The notes: generated by a model not told the origin, from the letters alone. Positions 37,002 through 46,614 are shown, counted from the first letter of the stretch. The stretch is DNA of 64,000 nt from UTCFX2 sp963726375 (GCA_963726375.1 CAVSCE010000007.1:248001-312000), one strand, 5' to 3'. Numbers and translations are program-made.

Positions 37002-38687
37002 ATGGAAGGGCGTCCGTGGTTGAGATTCTATGACGAAGGCGTACCGACGAGTATCGAATATCCTCCGGTTACGCTTCACTATTTCATGGAGGAAAACGCA
37101 AAAAAACATCCCGAATCGATCTGCACAATATTCAAGGGGGCGCAAATAACCTACAAGGAAATGAACGCGTACACTGACCGACTGGCTGCAGGACTGGCTG
37201 ATCTAGGTGTAAAGAAGGGGGATCGTGTTGGCATCTTCATCCCTAATACGCCACAATTTGTAATGGCATTTTTTGCTATCCTGAAGCTTGGGGCGATCGC
37301 CGTCGCGACAAATCCTCTCTACAGCGCCCGCGAAATCGAGCACCAGGTAAACGATTCCGGTATCGAAATCATGATAGTGATGAGCAATTTTTATAAGCTT
37401 GTCAAGGAAGTCCAATCCCGGACGCGGCTTCGCACGATCGTAGTCACAAACATCAAGGAAACACTTCCACCTGTGCTGGCATTTCTGTTTGGGTTGACAA
37501 AAGAAAAGAAAGGCGGTTTCAGGGTCGAGCTCAATAAGGGGGATGTATGGATGAAGGATCTGATCGAAAAACACAAGCCTGAAGACCGACCCAAAGTGGA
37601 TGTAGGACCGGACGACGTGGCGATATTTCAATACAGCGGCGGAACCACCGGCGTATCCAAAGCCGCGATTGCGTTGCACCGTCACCTTGTTGCCAATATG
37701 CTCATGATTCGCAGCTGGATGACGAGTTGTGTGGATGGTAAAGAAGTCGTGCTGATGGCGATCCCTCTCTTCCATGTTTATGGGATGGTCGCCGGGATGT
37801 GCTTTGCGATTCGTGCTGCCGCTTCCATGGTGATGATTCCTAATCCCCGGGATATCAAGGATGTGTTAGACAATATACAGAAGTATAAAGCTTCGGTTTA
37901 CCCGGGTGTTCCCACCATGTATAATGCGATCAATATCAACCCTGATGTGATCGCGAAGAAATATGATTTGAGCTCGATCAAGGCTTGCATATCCGGATCA
38001 GCACCGTTGATGGTGGAGACGAAGCAGAGATTTGAAGCCTTGACAGGAGGGAAGCTGGTGGAAGGTTTTGGGATGTCGGAGACGCCTACCGCTGTAATCG
38101 TTAATCCCCTCTATGGAAAAAATCCGCCTGGTTCGATTGGCGTACCTATGCCGGACGTGGATGCCCGGATCATCAGCCTGGAAGATGAGGTAACCGCCCT
38201 GGGACCCGGAGAGGCGGGCGAGCTGGTTGTCAAAGCGCCAAACGTCATGAAGGGCTATCATAATATGCCGACGGAGACGCAAAACTCGCTCCGAGATGGC
38301 TGGCTGTATACCGGGGATATCGCCAAAATGGATGAGGACGGCTTTTTCTATATCGTCGACCGAAAAAAAGAGCTGATTAAACCTGGCGGATACCAGGTCT
38401 GGCCTCGGGAAGTGGAGGAAGTCATCGCTCAAAATCCAAAAGTGCTTGAGGTCGGCGTTGCGGGAATTCCGGACGCCTACCGCGGCGAGACGGTTAAAGC
38501 CTGGGTCGTTCTTAAGCCGGGGGAAAGCGCCAGTGAGGAAGAGATCAAAGATTGGTGCCGCGACAGGATCGCGAAATTTAAAATTCCAACCCACGTAGAA
38601 TTCCGCGAAGAGCTGCCGAAGACGACAGTGGGGAAAATCTTGCGTCGCGAGCTGGTTCGCCAGCACAAAGAAAAGACACCTGCATGA
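37002..38687 (+). CDS. Long-chain fatty acid--CoA ligase (AMP-binding)
   Basis: 561-residue ANL-superfamily adenylating enzyme, activating a fatty acid with ATP and CoA. A strong Shine-Dalgarno (GGAGGAGG) fixes ATG 37002. The core shows the ATP loop YSGGTTGVSKAAIALHR, VEGFGMSETPTAVI (A5), LYTGDIAKMDEDGFFYIVDRKKELIKPGGYQVWPREVEE (A7-A8 hinge) and the C-terminal catalytic lysine in PKTTVGKILRREL (A10). Length and motif spelling match the FadD-like group. It is a single-gene unit between a strong promoter and a terminator. Confidence 0.92.
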   Translation: MEGRPWLRFYDEGVPTSIEYPPVTLHYFMEENAKKHPESICTIFKGAQITYKEMNAYTDRLAAGLADLGVKKGDRVGIFIPNTPQFVMAFFAILKLGAIAVATNPLYSAREIEHQVNDSGIEIMIVMSNFYKLVKEVQSRTRLRTIVVTNIKETLPPVLAFLFGLTKEKKGGFRVELNKGDVWMKDLIEKHKPEDRPKVDVGPDDVAIFQYSGGTTGVSKAAIALHRHLVANMLMIRSWMTSCVDGKEVVLMAIPLFHVYGMVAGMCFAIRAAASMVMIPNPRDIKDVLDNIQKYKASVYPGVPTMYNAININPDVIAKKYDLSSIKACISGSAPLMVETKQRFEALTGGKLVEGFGMSETPTAVIVNPLYGKNPPGSIGVPMPDVDARIISLEDEVTALGPGEAGELVVKAPNVMKGYHNMPTETQNSLRDGWLYTGDIAKMDEDGFFYIVDRKKELIKPGGYQVWPREVEEVIAQNPKVLEVGVAGIPDAYRGETVKAWVVLKPGESASEEEIKDWCRDRIAKFKIPTHVEFREELPKTTVGKILRRELVRQHKEKTPA

Positions 38688-38704
38688 TTGTAGACCTGAA
38701 TAAC

Positions 38705-38733
38705 AAGAAGCCGCCCCGACAGGCGGCTTTCTT
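38705..38733 (+). terminator. Terminator after the acyl-CoA ligase gene
   Basis: AAGAAGCCGCC and GGCGGCTTTCTT arms with a short loop, ending in a T-rich stretch 18 bases past the stop codon. Confidence 0.75.
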
Positions 38734-38844
38734 GTTTATGAATGGACTGCAGGGATTTCTTGTTGACGTAGCCATTCAGGCATGGTAGAATTCCGTCGCT
38801 TAACGGAGCGAGCCAGACGAAAAATGCTCAAACCGAATTGTGCC

Positions 38845-38917
38845 GCCCCCATCGTCTAGGGGCCCAGGACGTGGCCCTCTCAAGGCCAAAACAGGAGTTC
38901 GAATCTCCTTGGGGGCA
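38845..38917 (+). tRNA. tRNA-Glu(CTC)
   Basis: A full cloverleaf can be drawn. The 7-bp acceptor pairs GCCCCCA with TGGGGGC, followed by the discriminator A at 38917. A D-arm contains GTCTAGGGGCCCAGGAC. A 5-bp anticodon stem TGGCC/GGCCA has the loop CTCTCAA, giving anticodon CTC. The T-arm is AGGAG-TTCGAAT-CTCCT. The CCA end is not encoded in this gene. A hairpin terminator follows within 10 bases. Confidence 0.93.
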
Positions 38918-39020
38918 TATAAGCAGAACTGCTCACGGATACCGGCGAGCAGTTCTTTGCGTTAACCCGCATTGAACAACGAAGAAGAATGGCAGATTTA
39001 TCAATCAATTGGTCAAATTT
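38891..39020 (+). repeat. tRNA 3'-end/terminator repeat, copy A (native)
   Basis: Reference copy of a segment found three times: the tRNA T-arm and 3' end (CTTGGGGGCA), the terminator hairpin (AGAACTGCTC...GAGCAGTTCT, about 38925-38958), a GCGTTAACCCGC-type stretch and a tail with GGCAGATT and AATTGGTCA. Copies B and C lie 1.0 and 2.8 kb downstream. From here to 39402 I see no convincing gene. Confidence 0.6.
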
Positions 39021-39402
39021 GTAATAAGAATATGTCTAATGCGATTTCCAGGGGGCAGTTGATCCTGAAGCTTTTTTGGTTTCAGGAAAGAGATTTCACT
39101 CATGGGCTGCATGGATTTGCGAGAATTATGTTAAAATTTAAAAAGTGTCCAGGTTGGCACTCGCAGAACAGGAAGACAATAACCTTATTGGTATATATTG
39201 TCGATCAGCACGTATTGCTCACCCGTACTCCGCCTAATGGCACGCTGGAGCGAACGCCTAGCGTGGGGGATTTGAAGTGCTTGGTGCGGGGAGTGTGAAT
39301 GAGCCTGATGATTGTTTCGCCTAATATGCCCTGCTCAACTTGGGACCGTTAGACAGTCCATGATGGTAGAACACCTTGCATAGAAAAGGAGAACGATTAA
39401 CG

Positions 39403-39810
39403 ATGGCAAAGCTTGATCGCACGAAAGACAATCCGTGGATCCTCAAGACACCTCCAGGAACCTCAGAGTACACAATGTACCTCGCTGATATAGATAGTAT
39501 GCATGTCCTCGTTTGTACCGTTGGAAAGACCATTCTTTACTATGACGCGCGTTGCATCGATGATCTGTACGCCATGCTCAAGGATGCTAGGGATTGGGTT
39601 GAACTCGGCGGTGCAGACGAGCAGAAACCTGCAAAGGAAGGGACGGTTGAAGCCTGGGGCAGGTCACCGACCAATCCTGTCAAAGGTTGGTATGGATTGA
39701 AAAAGGGACTCCGCGGTCGATTTGGAGTTTACATACCACCACTGATGGAAGAACTCGGCCTTTGTGAAGTTGAGCATAATCCGAAGAACAACCGTATGCG
39801 TGCGAAATAA
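39403..39810 (+). CDS. Small conserved-looking protein of unknown function
   Basis: 135 residues from ATG 39403, preceded by AAAGGAGAA. It begins MAKLDRTKDNPWILKTPPGTSEYTMYLA and contains VLVCTVGKTILYYDARCIDDLYAMLK, KEGTVEAWGRSPTNPVKGWYGLKKGLRGRFGVYIPPLMEELGL and a basic end. It has the even composition of a real soluble protein with no membrane segment. I believe relatives exist as a DUF family in Chloroflexota and other soil bacteria, but I cannot name it securely or assign a function. It sits alone between repeat copies A and B downstream of tRNA-Glu. Confidence 0.65.
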   Translation: MAKLDRTKDNPWILKTPPGTSEYTMYLADIDSMHVLVCTVGKTILYYDARCIDDLYAMLKDARDWVELGGADEQKPAKEGTVEAWGRSPTNPVKGWYGLKKGLRGRFGVYIPPLMEELGLCEVEHNPKNNRMRAK

Positions 39811-39919
39811 GATACATGTCCTGCGTTAGTCCTGAGGCACTGCTTATATAAAAATTCATCAGTTCCTGGAAGCAGTTTGATTTTGGCACGCTTGCTGATT
39901 CGCAATTTCAGCGTGCAAT

Positions 39920-40030
39920 TCGGTTCAGCTCTGCTTGGGGGCACTAAAATGAGCGCTTCTGCGCGTTAACACGCTTCAAACACGAAAGATTAATCCAAAT
40001 GGATGGAGTCATCGTTTTGGTCAGGCATTT
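39920..40030 (+). repeat. tRNA 3'-end repeat, copy B (degenerate)
   Basis: Diverged copy of the segment at 38891-39020. It has GGTTCAGCTCTGCTTGGGGGCA in place of the tRNA 3' end, a shortened hairpin region (GAGCGCTTCTGCGCG), then GTTAACACGC, an AAACACGAAAGATTAAT stretch, and a tail with TTTTGGTCA. No 5' half of a tRNA precedes it. The interval 39811-40242 holds only this copy and the left end of the IS. Confidence 0.5.
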
Positions 40031-40242
40031 ATTGGGCTTTTGTGAACAAGTTACAATCGTGGGGTGGTGAAACATATTTGTATTTTGCGTGCTAAAATAT
40101 AAATATGGGAGGAACGAAAATAACGTTTGGAATTACCTAGCGAATAGTTAGTGTAAACTCTTTTCTGTAAAATTATCCGCCCAGAGCGGTAGGTCTGGTG
40201 TATCCTTCGAGAAGCTACCAACTTCAATAAAGGAGTGACACC

Positions 40243-41444
40243 ATGACCTACCAAGGCGATTTTACCTTACCAACCGAGTTGCTAGAGCAAATTGCTACAA
40301 ATGGCTTTGACCAGCTGCCGGAATTAATCCGGTGTGGTGGTCAATGCCGCCATGCAAGCGGAGCGCCAGCAATATCTCGGAGCCGCACCTTACCAACGTA
40401 CCCCTGATCGGCAAGATCAGGCCAACGGCTACAAACCCAAAACGGTCAAGACCCGGATGGGAGAAATCACGTTCGATGTACCGCAGGTACGCGAAGGTGG
40501 TTTCTACCCCGAAGCACTTGAGAAAGGCCTGCGCAGCGAACGAGCGCTTACCATGACGCTGGCCGAGATGAATATCCAGGGCGTTTCAACCCGTAAGGTG
40601 ACCGCTATCCTGGAACGGCTCTGCGGCACTTCGGTGTCTTCCACCCAGGTCAGCAAAGCAATTGCCTTGCTGGATCAGACCCTGGAAGCCTGGCGTCAAA
40701 GGCCCCTTTGTGAGTGTCCTTACGTTGTCCTGGATGCACGCTATGAAAAAGTACGTCAGGACGGTCAGGTCCGGGATGTAGCCCTTCTGATGGCCAGCGG
40801 CATAGATTTGAATGGCAAAAGGCACCTTTTGGGGGTCTCAGCCTCACTGGGTGAGCATGAGATCCACTGGCGGACCTTTCTGGAAAGCCTGGTAGCCAGG
40901 GGCTTGAGAGGCGTGCAGCTCATCACGAGCGACGATCACACCGGTTTGAAGGCTGCTCGAATGGCAGTTTTTGGCGGATTGCCCTGGCAGCGCTGCCAGC
41001 CTGCCCTGGCGGACAGGCCGGGGTTCCACCTTCAACAAAATGCCAGCGCTTATGTGCCTCGCCGATCCATGCTCCCAGAAGTGGCCGCTGATATCCGGGC
41101 GATCTTCAATGCCCCAGACCGAATATCTGCTGAAGCTTACTTGGTAAAAGCTGTTAAGAAGTACTGAAAAGACTGCTTCGAGACTGGCTGCTTGGCTGGA
41201 AGCGAACATACCAGAAGGTCTGACTGTCTTTTCCTTCCCAGCTGCTCACCGGCGTCTGATCCGGACCACAAATGGGTTGGAGCGAATAAGCCGGGAAGTA
41301 CACCGCCGGACACGAGTGGTGGGCATCTTTCCGAACGAAGCAGCTTACTTGCGTCTGGTCAGTGCCATCCTGATGGAGATTGACGATGCCTGGCAAGTGG
41401 GACGAATGTATTTGAGCTTTGAAACGAATGAGCCGCCGTCGTAG
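40243..41444 (+). CDS. IS256-family (mutator-type) transposase, two frameshifts
   Basis: DDE transposase. ATG 40243 begins MTYQGDFTLPTELLEQIATNGFDQLPELI. The frame changes near 40330 to MQAERQQYLGAAPYQRTPDRQ and TRMGEITFDVPQVREGGFYP. It reads through the first Asp (VVLDARYEKVR) and second Asp (LITSDDHTGLKAAR). A second change near 41160 after AVKKY continues KTASRLAAWLEANIPEGL and RTTNGLERISREVHRRTRVVGIFPNEAAYLRL, which carries the catalytic Glu. The end is NEPPS at 41444. Total is about 400 residues, normal for the family. Whether the breaks are real or read errors is undecided. Confidence 0.82.
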
Positions 41445-41451
41445 CCGTAGG

Positions 41452-41500
41452 GGATGTGGAAAAGTGGGAAAATCGGAGATTTATCCACTTTTCCACATCC
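41452..41500. repeat. Perfect 16-bp inverted repeat inside the IS, after the transposase
   Basis: GGATGTGGAAAAGTGG and its exact complement flank a 17-base spacer, starting 8 bases after the transposase stop. It may act as a terminator or protect against outside transcription; no T run follows. Confidence 0.6.
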
Positions 41501-41700
41501 GGGTTCTTCTGTTTGTAAGGTTCTTTAACATCTTTTGAAGGTCACCAGATCAATTTACAGAAAAAGGGTTGTACAATCTGTTCTGAGCCATTTTGGTTAA
41601 TCGGATATGAATTTGCTACAATGAAATTTATCGACTTAACCCTCTGTATCTTATTTCAATACTTTGTCCAAGAATCGCTCACTTTGAAATTGTAGTCACA

Positions 41701-41840
41701 CAGTTCAAGTCAGATCCGCTTAGGGGCACCTGATAAAGTTGAACTGCTTGACAAACCTGTCGAGCAGTTCTTTCTGTTTAATTCACTTTGAAGGACGATA
41801 TTAGATCGGCAGATTAAATCATGGATTGGTCAGACTAAAA
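41701..41840 (+). repeat. tRNA 3'-end/terminator repeat, copy C (degenerate)
   Basis: Third copy of the tRNA-Glu 3' segment. It has CAGTTCAAGTCAGATCCGCT then TAGGGGCACC, and a well-kept terminator hairpin (GAACTGCTTGACA / TGTCGAGCAGTTC, 41741-41770) with T-rich tail. GTTTAATTCAC follows, then a tail with CGGCAGATTAAATCA and ATTGGTCAGA matching copy A. The rest of 41576-41993 contains no gene that I can support. Confidence 0.55.
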
Positions 41841-41993
41841 AAAGTGTTTCTCTAAGATTTAATAAGAGACTTTCCTTGTTATACTGCAAATTAGGTATAA
41901 GGAGTGATGCCTGTACAATCATGTTATGGGTGACCTGATGAATCAAAGAAAACTATCCATGATACAAGATTATAAATATAGGGACAATCTTCT

Positions 41994-43410
41994 GTGAAAG
42001 ACGAAAAAGAACTCGACGTCGTTCTTCATGAAATCATCACTCGCTGGGATATACCCGGTCTTGCGGTTGGAATTGTGGAAGGCGATGAAATCGTCTATGC
42101 AAAAGGGTTTGGCGTCCAGAGCCTGGAAACGCAAGCGCCTGTAACGCTCGACTCGGTTTTCTGCGTTCAATCCGTATCCAAATGCTTCGTAGCCACTGCC
42201 GTCATGCAGATGGTGGAACGCGGAAGACTGGATTTAGATGCACCGATCGTTCAATATCTACCTTACTTTCAAGATGGACGATGAACGCTATCGACAGGTC
42301 ACCATTCGACAGGCGCTCAGTCACACATCCGGTATGCCAGACCTGGACGAGCTCGAGTACGTTGGATTGGTGACACACCCCGAATATGATGATCGGTCTG
42401 CAGAACGATTCGTCCGCGGCTTGAGCAACCGAAAACTGATCGCAAATCCAGGGTCGCGTTTCAGCTACAGCAATATCGCATATAACATATTAGGGGATAT
42501 CCTCTCCAAAGCCTCAGAAAAATCCTTCGAGAGCGTTATGCAGGAGCAAATCCTGCTCCCGTCCGGAATGCCGAACAGCACGTTCATGGTTACAGATATC
42601 CCTAAACATAAACTGGCCTGGCCTCATCTTCGATCGCCCGTAATGAAGGTTAATCCTAAATATCCATATCACCGTCCAGATGCACCGGCGAGCTCCCTGC
42701 ACACGACGGTGTTGGATATGTGTCATTGGGGCATCACCAGCCTGAACCGGGGAAGCTATCTCGGGCAGCGTATTCTTTCCTCCTCAGGTTATGACCTGAT
42801 GTGGACAGCTGTTGCTGAAAGGGGTAATCAACGTCCCAGCATTTACGAGGAAATGGGGCTTGGATGGACTCTTGGGCATTTTAAAGGTGTGAAAACCGTC
42901 AGTCATGGAGGCAGCGGCTTTGGAGGGACGGCCTTCCTGCTGATCATGCCTGAGAAAAATTCCGCAGCCGTTGTTTTATGTAACGAAGAATCGTACGCAC
43001 ACTTCCAGGCCGTTCGGGCGGTTGCGGATGTTGTAATTGAACAAAAGCCGCAGGTGAAACCGGTTTCGTGGATGGTGCCGATCAGCCGGGCGTTGGCAGA
43101 GGGCGGCATGAATACCGCTTACGCTCGGTACGCCGAGATCAAATCCAGGGAGGACGAGTTTTATTTTGATGAAGATGACCTGCTTGACCTTTCGCTGCAA
43201 TTATTTACTGCAAATAATCTTGACCTGGCAATTGATGTGTTGAGCCTGAACATCCAGATATTCCCTAATAATATTCGGTCTTATCTTCAACAAGGGAAAC
43301 TGTATTTACAGATTGGTGAAATCGCGCAAGCCAAAAAAAGAATCTTAAAAGCCTTGTTAATTGAACCTGGTAACGCCACAGCGACTGATCTGCTGAAAAT
43401 CGTAGAATGA
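41994..43410 (+). CDS. Serine beta-lactamase-like hydrolase with C-terminal helical (TPR-like) region, one frameshift
   Basis: Class C beta-lactamase/PBP-fold serine hydrolase, likely an esterase or peptidase rather than a resistance enzyme. It starts at GTG 41994 with MKDEKELDVVLHEIITRWDIPGLAVGIVEG and has no signal peptide. The nucleophile motif is Ser60-Val-Ser-Lys63 in CVQSVSKCFVA. The frame changes near 42270, from IVQYLPYF to KMDDERYRQVTIRQALSHTSGMPDL. The second motif is FSYSNIAYN (Tyr-x-Asn), with HGGSGFGG near the third. The last 60 residues (LAIDVLSLNIQIFPNNIRSYLQ and LKALLIEPGNATA) form a TPR-like helical tail. Confidence 0.82.
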
Positions 43411-43724
43411 GGACTGCCAGACACCGAATGCATCGTAGTTACTCAGGTAAGCGACATAACGAGTGAATAGTTGGGTTAAGTGCTATCTAAATTAATAGGG
43501 ATACCCATCCCACCGGCAGGCATAATGTACCGGTAGAAGAAAAAATGGATAAACTCATAAAAACGCTCGATGTAAACTCCTTTTGGTGCACTTCAAAACC
43601 CGCTTGAAAGATTAGTGAATCTTTAATTTCGAAATATTCCTTCTGATATGCCGAATTTTCTGATTATCTGCCGATTCTGGCAATCGATTGGCAGTTGGTT
43701 TTGTTAGGCTGAAACCAGATTATT
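43411..43724. other. Intergenic region without recognisable features
   Basis: About 310 AT-rich bases after the beta-lactamase-like gene. I see no gene, tRNA or strong hairpin; the sequence looks unconstrained. Confidence 0.35.
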
Positions 43725-43955
43725 ATGAAGAATCTGATTCGGCACAAAAAAACATTCATCCTTCGCCTGCTGGTGGATCCTAATAATTCCGCTCAATCGG
43801 AAGAGCTGCAAGGTTTAATTCAGGCGATTGGAAATAAGGAAGCCATTTCCTTCAAAACCAGCGCTGCACTGTTAGGTTTGTTGCATGCTTCGTTATGTGA
43901 TGATTTGCGCCACGAAAGACCATTTGAGCATCCTGATCAGCAGGATGTAACTTGA
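43725..43955 (+). CDS. Small hypothetical protein
   Basis: 76 residues from ATG 43725 (MKNLIRHKKTFILRLLVDP) with a basic N-terminus, an amphipathic middle (EELQGLIQAIGNKEAISFKTSAALLGLLH) and a charged end. There is no clear Shine-Dalgarno and I recognise no family. The amphipathic pattern and codon use look gene-like, but chance cannot be excluded. No genes flank it closely. Confidence 0.35.
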   Translation: MKNLIRHKKTFILRLLVDPNNSAQSEELQGLIQAIGNKEAISFKTSAALLGLLHASLCDDLRHERPFEHPDQQDVT

Positions 43956-44488
43956 AATCTAATCACTCTAAACGCATGATGGTATCTCTGGTGTGACTGT
44001 GGTTTGCCTGGGATGGTCTGTAATCTTTATGATTGCATTGCCTGCTCTGCATTGAGCACCTGGATGGATCTATTCAACCAGGGAGTTCTATGCCATCAAG
44101 GAAAGGAAAATCCTCGAGAATTTGAAATGTTGAAATGCAAAAGACCTTAGGCTGCCTGGTTTGCTGGACTGGTGCATGAGGGAACAAAGTACAAACGTCA
44201 TCCGGAGGTGATCAGGGGACGCTTCCTGACGCAAGGTGCAGGCAAAGGGGAGCCTGCACCTTGCCTTATTGTGCGTCAATACGAAAAACATCTTTGGCTC
44301 GGTTCACAGTATCGAATTCCGTGCATCTCAGCAAATCTCACAATATCCAAAAATTAGTTATTGAATTTATGGATAGATAGTTGTATATTGTTTATGGTGC
44401 ATTTTCCATTTGTTTTTGCAGATGTAAAGGTGTGGGGGAAGGTATAGGCCGGGTGTTTGGCTTATTATTGGAAAAAAGGAGAAAATTG
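43956..44488. other. Intergenic region with one strong hairpin
   Basis: About 530 bases between a small hypothetical ORF and the amidohydrolase gene. The only structure is a hairpin with two perfect 12-base arms at 44232-44263 (listed separately). I see no supported gene on either strand. Confidence 0.4.
44232..44263. repeat. Strong inverted repeat
   Basis: CAAGGTGCAGGC and its exact complement around an 8-base loop (AAAGGGGA). It lies far from any stop codon and has no T-run, so it may be a remnant terminator or a small repeat element. Confidence 0.5.
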
Positions 44489-46258
44489 ATGAACCATTAT
44501 CATAAGCAAAAACTGACTCGCCGCGATTTTTTAAGATTGAGCGGCATTGCACTGGGCGGGGCCAGCCTGGCATGCGGGGGCGGTCCCAAGCTGGTGGAGC
44601 TGACTGCGGTACCTACACCAGAAAGCCAGGCAGCTCCGCCGGTCAGCGCGATTGCACCGGGTGCAATCCCAGATACGATCCTGGTCAACGGCAATATCGT
44701 CACAATAGATGCAAAACGCACAGCAGCGAAAGCTCTGGCTATCAAGAATGGGATCATCATGGTTGTCGGTGAAGATCAAGCTGTTCGAAAACTGGCAGAT
44801 ACCGGCACAAAAGTGATCGATTTAAACGGGCGTACGGTCACTCCCGGATTGATCGATGCCCACTGCCATTTGAGCGCTTGTGGTCTTCTTGGGACCGCTT
44901 ATGTCGACATCAGCTGGCCAGCCGTTTCCACCATCAGTGATATGCAGGCGAAACTGTCGGAGAAAATCGCTCAAACACCGCCCGGAGAATGGGTAGTTGG
45001 GAGCGGTTGGGTTGTCTTCGATGGCCGCTATCCAAACAAGCACGATCTGGATCCAATCTCTCAAAAACATCCTGTCTTCATCCTCAACCAGGGTGGTCAT
45101 ATGGCAGCGGTGAACAGCCTGGCATTGGAGATGGCCGGGATAAATGCCGATACGAAGGATCCAGGCAATGGGCGGTTCTTGCGCGAGGACGATGGTGAGC
45201 CAAGCGGCACGGTACTGAACCACCCGGCGATGGACTACTTCCGCCGACTTTGGCCTCCGGACTTGCTGAATGTAAAAGCTATGGAGACCAGCATCCTGAA
45301 TCCTCAAGCCACATTCGCTGCGATGGGCGTCACCAGCTTTCAGGATGTCTATGCCCGGGATATGGATCGCATGCAGGCTTACTTCAACATTGCCAGTCGT
45401 GGCGAGATGTCCATCCGCGGGCAAATCATGAACGTGCTGGAGTATTTCAAGGAGCTGGATGGGCGGATTGAGGAGATCGAGGCAATCCGCTATGAAAACG
45501 ATTTTATGCATTTTGCTGGCGCGAAGTTTCAAGTTGACGGCGCTCTGGAGGCTTCATACACGAATGAGGCTCATAATGGGATTGCCTGGAACATACCAAT
45601 CTGGAAGCCAAAAGAGCTGAATGAAGCCGTACGCGCATTCCATGATGCAGGTTACCAGGTCGCTCTTCACACAGGTGGAGACGCAGCGGTTGATATGGCT
45701 TTGGATGCGATTGAAAACGCGATGAATAAAAACCCGCGCCCTGATCCTCGCCACCGCATCGAACACTCCGTTCTGAATACAGACAAAGCGCTGCAGCGCC
45801 AAAAAGATCTCGGTGTGGTGATCTCCACGCAGCCAACGCTCATTTGGGCTTTTGCAGATGGTTGTGAGAGAATCTGGGGAGAGGAACGAACTCAGCGCAT
45901 GATCCCGACCCGCACATGGCTGGACATGGGAGTACCCCTGTGTCTCAGTTCTGACGCGCCCTCGATGCCGTGGTGGGATCCTCAGACCACGCTTTCAGCC
46001 AGTATTATTCGAGGATCTATCTCCAAAAAACCGGTCAGTCCTGACCAGGCGCTTACAATTGAAGAGGCGATGTACGCTCACACCATGGCCGGCGCCTACG
46101 CCGATTTCGCAGAGGAAAAGAAAGGCTCCCTGGAGCCTGGCAAGTTTGCCGACCTGATCGTGTGGCATGACAATCCATACAGTGCCGCAGCGGAAGATAT
46201 TCGCAGTCTGACGATTGACCTGACCATGGTCGGCGGGAGGGTGGTACACCAGGTTTAG
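44489..46258 (+). CDS. Tat-exported amidohydrolase family lipoprotein (YtcJ-like)
   Basis: About 590 residues. ATG 44489 is chosen because AAAAAGGAGAA precedes it and because it opens a Tat signal (LTRRDFLRLSGIALGGASLAC) ending in a lipobox cysteine, so the enzyme is probably exported folded and lipid-anchored. The amidohydrolase TIM barrel starts with TVTPGLIDAHCHLS (HxH metal ligands). QVALHTGGDAAVDMALDA, RHRIEHSVL and LSSDAPSMPWWDP supply further metal ligands. The EPGKFADLIVWHDNPY ending is typical. YtcJ/NfdA-like proteins deformylate or hydrolyse N-acyl compounds; the substrate here is unknown. Confidence 0.87.
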   Translation: MNHYHKQKLTRRDFLRLSGIALGGASLACGGGPKLVELTAVPTPESQAAPPVSAIAPGAIPDTILVNGNIVTIDAKRTAAKALAIKNGIIMVVGEDQAVRKLADTGTKVIDLNGRTVTPGLIDAHCHLSACGLLGTAYVDISWPAVSTISDMQAKLSEKIAQTPPGEWVVGSGWVVFDGRYPNKHDLDPISQKHPVFILNQGGHMAAVNSLALEMAGINADTKDPGNGRFLREDDGEPSGTVLNHPAMDYFRRLWPPDLLNVKAMETSILNPQATFAAMGVTSFQDVYARDMDRMQAYFNIASRGEMSIRGQIMNVLEYFKELDGRIEEIEAIRYENDFMHFAGAKFQVDGALEASYTNEAHNGIAWNIPIWKPKELNEAVRAFHDAGYQVALHTGGDAAVDMALDAIENAMNKNPRPDPRHRIEHSVLNTDKALQRQKDLGVVISTQPTLIWAFADGCERIWGEERTQRMIPTRTWLDMGVPLCLSSDAPSMPWWDPQTTLSASIIRGSISKKPVSPDQALTIEEAMYAHTMAGAYADFAEEKKGSLEPGKFADLIVWHDNPYSAAAEDIRSLTIDLTMVGGRVVHQV

Positions 46259-46614
46259 GTGCGTAGAATTAACTGGTAATAATCAGCACATCCGAAGAAT
46301 TTGCACTTTTTAGGGTATAAGGATTTCTCGGGATTGGAGCGTGCTTATTTATTACTCAAAGATGTTTCAAACTTTGCATCTTCAAATCCCATAATAATCG
46401 CACCGGCAACCCATAACTTTTTTATCAATTTCGTTCCTCATAAAAAAATACTTAGTTTTATACCGCATCGATTAAGGGCGATCGTTATAATAATGAATTA
46501 AGGCTTATAATTAGTCAAAGGGAATGGATTATCGCACGAAAAATTAGTGTTCTAACTTAGTTATTAAATCATAAATAAAATTCATAATTCGCGTGCAAGT
46601 CACTGGAGGGAGTC
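46259..46614. other. Intergenic region upstream of the M4 protease
   Basis: About 355 AT-rich bases with no gene, hairpin or convincing promoter pair that I can see. Confidence 0.35.

Larger units (their letters stand above)
40152..41575 (+). mobile_element. IS256-family insertion sequence
   Basis: About 1.42 kb. Imperfect inverted repeats bound a single transposase gene. The left end reads TGTAAACTCTTTTCTGTAAA from 40152. The right end, read on the minus strand from 41575, is TGTACAACCCTTTTTCTGTAAA-like. I did not find matching target duplications next to these ends, so insertion may be old or the ends may be off by a few bases. The transposase is frameshifted twice. Confidence 0.75.

Noticed and set aside
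38972..39298. 108-residue ORF just after tRNA-Glu
   Set aside because: Its first part lies inside the tRNA-flank repeat, which recurs without coding capacity elsewhere, and it shows no conserved motif or ribosome site.
41994..43410. Antibiotic-resistance beta-lactamase
   Set aside because: No signal peptide, a long non-lactamase tail and motif spelling of esterase-like family members.
44500..45836. Long antisense ORFs within the amidohydrolase gene
   Set aside because: They are shadows of a strongly coding plus-strand gene with intact motifs.
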